Of a stretch of 10,288 nucleotides of DNA, positions 6,797 to 10,288 are shown in pieces. The stretch comes from Candidatus Methanomethylophilaceae archaeon (GTDB lineage: Archaea; Thermoplasmatota; Thermoplasmata; Methanomassiliicoccales; Methanomethylophilaceae), in NCBI GenBank assembly GCA_017455785.1, contig JAFSYZ010000101.1:1-10288 (forward strand), given 5' to 3'. The notes under the pieces were generated by a model that was not told the DNA's origin, did no database searches, and saw only the letters and a program-made list of their open reading frames with translations. The translations under genes and the position numbers were made by a program. Numbering within the stretch: the first letter of the stretch is position 1; each line of letters opens with the position of its first letter.

Positions 6797-7395
6797 TGAC
6801 GTCTCTCCGATAGTTTCTCATAGACCTTTTCCATGGAAAGTCCCGTTTTTTCTATTGCGACCATGGTGTGGTAGATCAGATCTGCAAGTTCCCATGCCGT
6901 CTCGTCCTCTTCCTTGTCCTTGATGGCGAGAACGAATTCCGCCGCTTCCTCGACGATCTTCTTGCACATCTTGGTTTCGTCGTTGAAGAGTTTGCAGGTG
7001 TAGCTTCCCTCCTCCGGATTGACCATCCTGTCGTGGATGACCCTCTTGAGATCGGGAATGATGGAGGATGTCCTGTCAAGATCCCCGTACTGGAGGTCGT
7101 AGAAGCATGACGGGTTGCCAGTGTGACAGGCGACACCTTCCTGTACCACCCTTACCAACAGGGTGTCGGCATCGCAGTCGGTCTGAATCGAGACGATCTT
7201 CTGCACATGTCCGGATTCCTCCCCCTTCTTCCAGAGCTTCTGTCTGCTTCTGGACCAGAAGTGTGTGTATCCGGTTTCCTTCATCAGTCTTACGGCCTCT
7301 TCGTTGGACCAGGCCATCATGAGTACCTCACCGGTCGTGCTGTCCTGCACGATAACCGGTATCAGTCCTTTGTCATCGTATTTGAGTTCGGTCAT
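6793..7395 (-). CDS. hisIE: Bifunctional PRA-CH / PRA-PH enzyme HisIE
   Basis: Carries out steps 2 and 3 of histidine synthesis: the C-terminal pyrophosphohydrolase removes pyrophosphate from phosphoribosyl-ATP, and the N-terminal cyclohydrolase opens the adenine ring of phosphoribosyl-AMP. The 200 residues match the fused bacterial enzyme in length. The HisI part (about 1-115) shows HVQ, the Mg-binding DCDAD (D73, D75, D77) and the zinc cysteines C74, C90 (CHTGNPSCF) and C97. The HisE part (about 116-200) shows EEAAEF (149-154) and [13 protein letters not shown] (164-176). In many archaea hisI and hisE are separate genes; here they are fused. The ATG overlaps the hisF stop by 4 bases (ATGA), with GAGGTG upstream as ribosome site, and the end overlaps the PHP gene in the same way. 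Confidence 0.97.
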   Translation of the reverse strand: MTELKYDDKGLIPVIVQDSTTGEVLMMAWSNEEAVRLMKETGYTHFWSRSRQKLWKKGEESGHVQKIVSIQTDCDADTLLVRVVQEGVACHTGNPSCFYDLQYGDLDRTSSIIPDLKRVIHDRMVNPEEGSYTCKLFNDETKMCKKIVEEAAEFVLAIKDKEEDETAWELADLIYHTMVAIEKTGLSMEKVYEKLSERRQ

Positions 7396-8144
7396 CTGAC
7401 CACTACACCTCTGTCCTTTAGATATTGTTTGACGTCACCGACGGTGACCTCTTTGAAATGGAATATCGATGCGGCCAATGCTGCTGCCGCGTTGGTCTGT
7501 GTGAACACCTCGTAGATATGTTCTATGTTTCCGCATCCGCCTGATGCTATCACCGGTATCTTCACTTCATCAGCTATCGCTGCTGTGATCGGGATATCGT
7601 ACCCTGTCTTCACGCCATCCGCATCCATGGATGTGAGCAGAATCTCTCCTGCACCCAGGTCCTCAACGCGTTTGGCCCATTCCAATGCGTCGATGCCAGT
7701 AGGTCTGGTCCCTCCGTGGGTGTAGACCTCCCAGTGGTCACCCTCTTTCTTGACATCGATAGCGACTACGACACATTGTTTACCGAAGTTCTCGGCACAT
7801 CTTGTGATCACATCGGGGTCCTTGACCGCAGCTGAGTTGATTGAGACCTTGTCAGCACCTGCGTTCAGTACAGCTCTGACGTCCTCGACCGATCCGATAC
7901 CTCCGCCTACGCACAGTGGAACGAAGAGTTTCTGAGCAGTTTCGGAAACTATGTTCAGGAGTGTCTTCCTTCCCTCCAGTGATGCGGAGATATCCAGGAA
8001 GGTGATCTCGTCCGCACCCTGTTTCTCGTACTCCCTTGCAAGGTCGGGAGGGTGTCCTACATCCCTGAGGTTCTGGAACTTGACACCCTTGACGACCTTT
8101 CCGTTTTTCATATCGAGGCACGGAATGATACGTCTAGCAAGCAT
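7392..8144 (-). CDS. hisF: Imidazole glycerol phosphate synthase subunit HisF
   Basis: The cyclase subunit that, with ammonia from the glutaminase HisH, turns PRFAR into imidazole glycerol phosphate and AICAR. It is a 250-residue TIM barrel of standard length. Key residues fall at the positions of the Thermotoga enzyme: D11 (PCLD), K99 at the ammonia gate (ADKVSIN), D130 (VVVAID), D176 (TSMDADG), and the phosphate loops CVGGGIGS and ASGGCG. The ATG at 8144 gives the classic start [11 protein letters not shown], overlaps the hisB stop by one base (TGATG) and is preceded by GAGGTGA; the GTG one codon earlier is a less likely start. HisH, its obligate partner, is not in the window and may lie near hisA beyond the right edge. 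Confidence 0.98.
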   Translation of the reverse strand: MLARRIIPCLDMKNGKVVKGVKFQNLRDVGHPPDLAREYEKQGADEITFLDISASLEGRKTLLNIVSETAQKLFVPLCVGGGIGSVEDVRAVLNAGADKVSINSAAVKDPDVITRCAENFGKQCVVVAIDVKKEGDHWEVYTHGGTRPTGIDALEWAKRVEDLGAGEILLTSMDADGVKTGYDIPITAAIADEVKIPVIASGGCGNIEHIYEVFTQTNAAAALAASIFHFKEVTVGDVKQYLKDRGVVVR

Positions 8145-8692
8145 CACTTCACCTCGACTTTGTCCTTGGTGCTCAGTTCGGAGTCGCGTCTCCTCAGCGC
8201 CTCTTTCAGTGCGATACCCATGGATTTGAACCCTGCCTCTATGATGTGGTGGTCGTCATATCCTCTGATCACCATTATGTGCAGGGTGAGTCCTGCGGAC
8301 ATGGCGAAGCTCCTGAAGAAGTGGTGATACAGCTGATCCGGACAGTCCACCTCAGCATACGGTCTGTCGACTATGTCGAGCGAGGTCATCACCAACGCAT
8401 CATCCATGACGACCGTCCTGGTCGCCATCCTCTCGATCGGTTTATCATCCAATGCATTTGCGAACGTTTTACCGAGTGTGATCGCAACATCCTCGATGAT
8501 GTGGTGCTCGTTGTCACCGGATGCTCTCAGCTTGATATCCATGCCGGAATACCTGGAAAGGGTCTCCACCATGTGTTTGAGGAATTGGATGTCGCACTCG
8601 ACATCGAACTTACCCTTTCCATCCAAATTCAGTTCCACGTAGATCTCTGTCTCGCGGGTCTTACGTTCCATCTTTGAGGTCCTTCCTGACAT
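8144..8692 (-). CDS. hisB: Imidazoleglycerol-phosphate dehydratase HisB
   Basis: Dehydrates imidazole glycerol phosphate to imidazole acetol phosphate (Mn-dependent, a 24-mer in the family). The protein has 182 residues and is the single-function type without the phosphatase domain of E. coli HisB. Conserved features are RKTRETEI near the start, [10 protein letters not shown] (H40), HHIIED (H63, H64, E67), [17 protein letters not shown] (H123 onward, H138) and [11 protein letters not shown] (H148, H149, E152). The usual DEAL is DDAL here (97-100). The ATG at 8692 is used; the ATG at 8671 (starting MERKTRET) is a real alternative because GGAAGG lies 9 bases before it and the family usually starts close to that motif. 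First gene of the his operon; it overlaps hisF by one base. Two TATA-like boxes lie upstream. Confidence 0.95.
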   Translation of the reverse strand: MSGRTSKMERKTRETEIYVELNLDGKGKFDVECDIQFLKHMVETLSRYSGMDIKLRASGDNEHHIIEDVAITLGKTFANALDDKPIERMATRTVVMDDALVMTSLDIVDRPYAEVDCPDQLYHHFFRSFAMSAGLTLHIMVIRGYDDHHIIEAGFKSMGIALKEALRRRDSELSTKDKVEVK

Positions 8693-8721
8693 GGTAACAC
8701 TCGCACATCCATTGTAGCGCG

Positions 8722-8743
8722 CATAAATAAGGGTATTTATAAA
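8722..8743 (-). promoter_or_regulatory. Promoter of the his operon (two TATA-like boxes)
   Basis: On the - strand TTTATAAATA (8734-8743) is a strong archaeal TATA match and predicts a start near 8712, giving a leader of about 20 bases to the ATG at 8692 or 41 to the ATG at 8671. A second box, TTATTTATG (8722-8730), predicts a start near 8699, about 7 bases before the first ATG. Which box is used cannot be told from sequence. Confidence 0.65.
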
Positions 8744-8762
8744 TCAAGACTTCGGAACAGTG

Positions 8763-8816
8763 AAAAAAGAGTGCACCCGCATCCCAGATGGAGGAATAGT
8801 TGACTGGTAGCGGATG
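8763..8816 (-). terminator. Long hairpin followed by a T6 tract
   Basis: On the - strand the outer arms CATCCGC (8816-8810) and GCGGGTG (8780-8774) pair over 7 bases with one G-T wobble. A small internal loop of 2 and 3 bases follows, then the inner arms CCAG (8807-8804) and CTGG (8787-8784), closing a 16-base loop. CACTC and TTTTTT (8768-8763) come next. This would end any transcript from the membrane protein gene or from the local TATA-like box, 20 bases before the his operon TATA box. Confidence 0.6.
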
Positions 8817-8850
8817 AAAGATGTTTGATACATAGTTGGATGTATAATCC
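8763..8850 (-). ncRNA. Candidate small RNA upstream of the his operon
   Basis: No convincing protein gene lies in the 281 bases 8693-8973. On the - strand this stretch has the layout of a short transcript: an A/T-rich TATA-like box (8868-8878) about 26 bases upstream, and at its 3' end a long hairpin followed by six T. The terminal hairpin holds the 16-base loop TCAACTATTCCTCCAT, whose CCTCC equals the anti-Shine-Dalgarno core. The 5' boundary is uncertain within about 5 bases. I recognise no C/D box, H/ACA, tRNA or riboswitch pattern. It could instead be only the 3' untranslated end and terminator of the membrane protein gene. The bases 8881-8973 between it and that gene hold nothing I can name. 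Confidence 0.4.
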
Positions 8851-8853
8851 AAC
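8835..8853. repeat. Perfect inverted repeat, operator or hairpin
   Basis: Arms GTTGGAT (8835-8841) and ATCCAAC (8847-8853) are perfectly complementary around the 5-base spacer GTATA. It sits where a transcript from the TATA-like box at 8868-8878 would start, so it may be a repressor site; if transcription begins slightly earlier it would be a 5' hairpin of the candidate small RNA. Confidence 0.55.
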
Positions 8854-8867
8854 AATGGATTCGTAGT

Positions 8868-8878
8868 ATATATTTATT
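8868..8878 (-). promoter_or_regulatory. TATA-like box for the candidate small RNA
   Basis: On the - strand the region reads AATAAATATAT, a strong A/T-rich TATA candidate with no coding gene directly downstream. The expected start lies about 8842-8852. The run is close to symmetrical, so it could also point to the + strand, but nothing recognisable follows in that direction. Confidence 0.45.
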
Positions 8879-8973
8879 GTCCGTCACAACTTTGAGAATA
8901 TGTTGAATTGAATGATTTTCGTACCTTTCTGAGGATAGACAGATCTTTCAGTACATGGATGCGAGGGTATTGT

Positions 8974-9471
8974 TCATCTCAAGATACGATCGAACGCATA
9001 GGATAGCGCCACGATGACAGCTATGATTATTATCAGGATTACTATGGTCTTCCTTACGGTCCCTTTTCCGAATCTGCGGTTAAGCCTGAACGCGATCCAT
9101 CTGCATATCGCCATCGCACCTCCTTTCCATTGGATTATGAGTCCGATTACCGCACCTGCTATCGCCAGATAGTAGTAGGGCCCGATCACATCCTTTAACA
9201 AGATCCCGAAGATGATGACCATCGTTATGCATAACAGCAGGTCCCATACTGTTGACTGGACGTCCTTCTGATACCCTTTGAAAAAACGCTTCACTATGCT
9301 GCCCAGTATAACACTAACTACGAACGGCATGATGAGAGATAGAAGGGATGACAGGAATTGGGTTAGGAAAGTATTGACAATCGTTTCTGCCAAAAGACGG
9401 CAGCACATACCAACTACTAGCAGGAGTACTATGGCGTAGATCGTGTCCGATTGCCAGTTTATCTCTGCCAT
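8974..9471 (-). CDS. Hypothetical membrane protein with about five helices
   Basis: I do not recognise this 165-residue protein. It has about five hydrophobic segments: residues 11-28 (IYAIVLLLVVGMCCRLLA), 38-60, 76-93, 98-115 and 141-160 (a run rich in Ile and Val). Basic residues cluster at 61-69 (KRFFKGYQK) and 124-141 (RWIAFRLNRRFGKGTVRK), which probably face the cytoplasm. There is no cleavable signal peptide and no catalytic motif. The ATG at 9471 lies 28 bases from the centre of a TATA-like box, so the message may be leaderless, which supports it as a real, separately expressed gene. It sits between hisA and the hisB operon on the same strand, but nothing in it suggests a histidine-related role; transport is possible but not shown. 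Confidence 0.8.
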   Translation of the reverse strand: MAEINWQSDTIYAIVLLLVVGMCCRLLAETIVNTFLTQFLSSLLSLIMPFVVSVILGSIVKRFFKGYQKDVQSTVWDLLLCITMVIIFGILLKDVIGPYYYLAIAGAVIGLIIQWKGGAMAICRWIAFRLNRRFGKGTVRKTIVILIIIIAVIVALSYAFDRILR

Positions 9472-9494
9472 GGATTACAGTAGTGCGATATCAT

Positions 9495-9503
9495 CGATAT
9501 AAG
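9495..9503 (-). promoter_or_regulatory. TATA box of the membrane protein gene
   Basis: On the - strand this reads CTTATATCG, centred 28 bases before the ATG at 9471, which predicts a leaderless or nearly leaderless message. It overlaps a small inverted repeat with arms ATATC and GATAT (9488-9492 and 9496-9500), which may be chance. The rest of the gap 9472-9588 shows no T-tract terminator for hisA, so read-through from hisA is also possible. Confidence 0.55.
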
Positions 9504-9588
9504 ATGATGTAAAGATCAGTTCAGGCCTTGGTTGTTACCACTGGAAACACACGATATGATGTTTTTAGGCAGAGGTTGGACTTTACGA

Positions 9589-10288
9589 TCAATATCTGGC
9601 GGTCCAGGGTTCCTTCCAATTCCAGGGTTCCATGAGTCCGGTATAGATAGCGATACCGACAACGGCACCGACGGCTCCGGCGTTGTCGAGGATGCGAGCA
9701 TCCTCTTCCGTGGTCACACCGCCTGATGCTATGACGCTGTGGGGACACCTTTTGATGAAATCGACAGCGAAGTCGGCATCTATTCCTTTCCCCTGTCCCT
9801 CGACGTTGACATTGGTGTTAAGGACGCCTGCGAGCGGCATCTCCCTGATGGTATCGAACATCTCATCCAAGGATATGGCCGATTTTTCCTGCCATCCCTT
9901 CACGGTTATGGCACCGTCCTTGGTATCCAATGAGAGTACTATCTTCTTCGGGAATCTGTCGGCGATTTTCTGGAGCCATTCCGGTTCCTTGATGCCTTTG
10001 GTTCCGATGATGACGCGGTCAGCTCCTGCAGAGATTAGTTCTTCAACAGTGGATTCGTCGCGAATTCCTCCACCGATCTCCACAGGGACATCGTATTCCT
10101 TGATGATCTGTTTGATGACAGGGATGTTGCCTTCCTTACCGAATGCTGCATCCAGGTCCACCAGGTGCAGATATTTCGCTCCTTTATCGATCCAGGATCC
10201 GGCCACGGTAAGCGGGTCAGGAATGATCACCTGTTGGCTTCCGGGGACTCCGCCCACCAATTGCACAACCTTATGATCGAGCATATCG
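9589..10288 (-). CDS. hisA: Phosphoribosylformimino-AICAR ribotide isomerase HisA, start outside window
   Basis: HisA converts ProFAR to PRFAR, the substrate of HisF. The frame stays open to the right edge; the codon before the first visible ATG encodes Asp, giving D-MLDHKVVQLVGG, which matches the family's (IPA)VDhhxGKxVxLVxG, so that Asp is probably the first catalytic Asp and about ten residues are missing. About 233 residues are visible: VDLDAAFG, EIGGGIRD (phosphate site), GADRVIIGT, SLDTKDG (second catalytic Asp region), LNTNVNVEGQGKG (loop with the conserved Thr), SGGVTTEEDA and GAVVGIAIYTG. HisA and HisF are related barrels; the lack of PCLD and the presence of QLVGG and IGGGIRD mark this one as HisA. 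The gene is separated from hisB by the membrane protein and its promoter. Confidence 0.95.
   Translation of the reverse strand, partial: DMLDHKVVQLVGGVPGSQQVIIPDPLTVAGSWIDKGAKYLHLVDLDAAFGKEGNIPVIKQIIKEYDVPVEIGGGIRDESTVEELISAGADRVIIGTKGIKEPEWLQKIADRFPKKIVLSLDTKDGAITVKGWQEKSAISLDEMFDTIREMPLAGVLNTNVNVEGQGKGIDADFAVDFIKRCPHSVIASGGVTTEEDARILDNAGAVGAVVGIAIYTGLMEPWNWKEPWTARY

Noticed and set aside
6143..6799. A 218-residue open frame on the + strand opposite the PHP gene
   Set aside because: It mirrors a gene with complete PHP motifs, is rich in His, Asp and Tyr as expected of an antisense frame, has no family motif and no promoter.
8661..8855. A 64-residue - strand open frame upstream of and overlapping hisB
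   Set aside because: It needs a TTG start, has no ribosome site, runs through the strong hairpin, T6 tract and his promoter, and its sequence looks non-coding.
8693..8973. tRNA, C/D box RNA or riboswitch in the intergenic region
   Set aside because: I found no cloverleaf, no C/D or H/ACA box pattern and no known riboswitch core; only the hairpin and T-tract layout reported above.
9683..10276. A 197-residue + strand open frame opposite hisA
   Set aside because: It is rich in Ser, Pro and Thr, typical of an antisense shadow, while hisA shows clear barrel motifs on the other strand.

Overview
The window looks like a stretch of an archaeal chromosome, most likely from the Thermoplasmata, perhaps a methanogenic Methanomassiliicoccales-type lineage. 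The archaeal assignment rests on A/T-rich TATA-like boxes centred 26-28 bases before start codons (leaderless transcripts), T-tract terminators, an archaeal-type methylthioadenosine phosphorylase with a C-terminal Cys-x-Cys, a DUF5714-like cysteine-rich protein and an archaeal-style DtxR regulator carrying a FeoA domain. All eleven visible stop codons are TGA, which would fit a lineage that reserves TAG for pyrrolysine but does not prove it. The lineage call is inference; no marker gene such as 16S rRNA is present.

Layout: one partial gene on the + strand (a DUF5714-like protein, 2-463) meets a long series of genes on the - strand. Read in their direction of transcription, from right to left, these are: hisA (partial, 10288-9589); an unrecognised five-helix membrane protein (9471-8974); a 281-base intergenic region holding a candidate small RNA and the promoter of the next operon; the tight operon hisB-hisF-hisIE-PHP phosphoesterase (8692-6149) closed by a hairpin and T-rich terminator; the iron operon dtxR/feoA fusion-feoB (6054-3486), with a palindrome over its promoter; and mtnP-hypF (3417-464), spaced by 2 bases.

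Function: HisB, HisF, HisIE and HisA cover the middle steps of histidine synthesis, and the PHP protein is a good candidate for the histinol-phosphate phosphatase step, which is often unassigned in archaea. The regulator and FeoB form a self-contained ferrous iron uptake unit, with the usual free-standing FeoA apparently supplied as a domain of the regulator. MtnP recycles the methylthioadenosine by-product of S-adenosylmethionine and polyamine metabolism. HypF makes the thiocarbamate used to build the cyanide ligands of [NiFe] hydrogenases, so the organism probably has such hydrogenases and needs iron and nickel for them.

Most of the window is ordinary, well-conserved metabolism. The places most worth a second look are the candidate small RNA with an anti-Shine-Dalgarno-like loop at 8763-8850, the palindrome over the iron operon promoter, the cysteine cluster in the regulator, and the PHP protein in the his operon. 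No mobile element, CRISPR array, tRNA or rRNA was seen.
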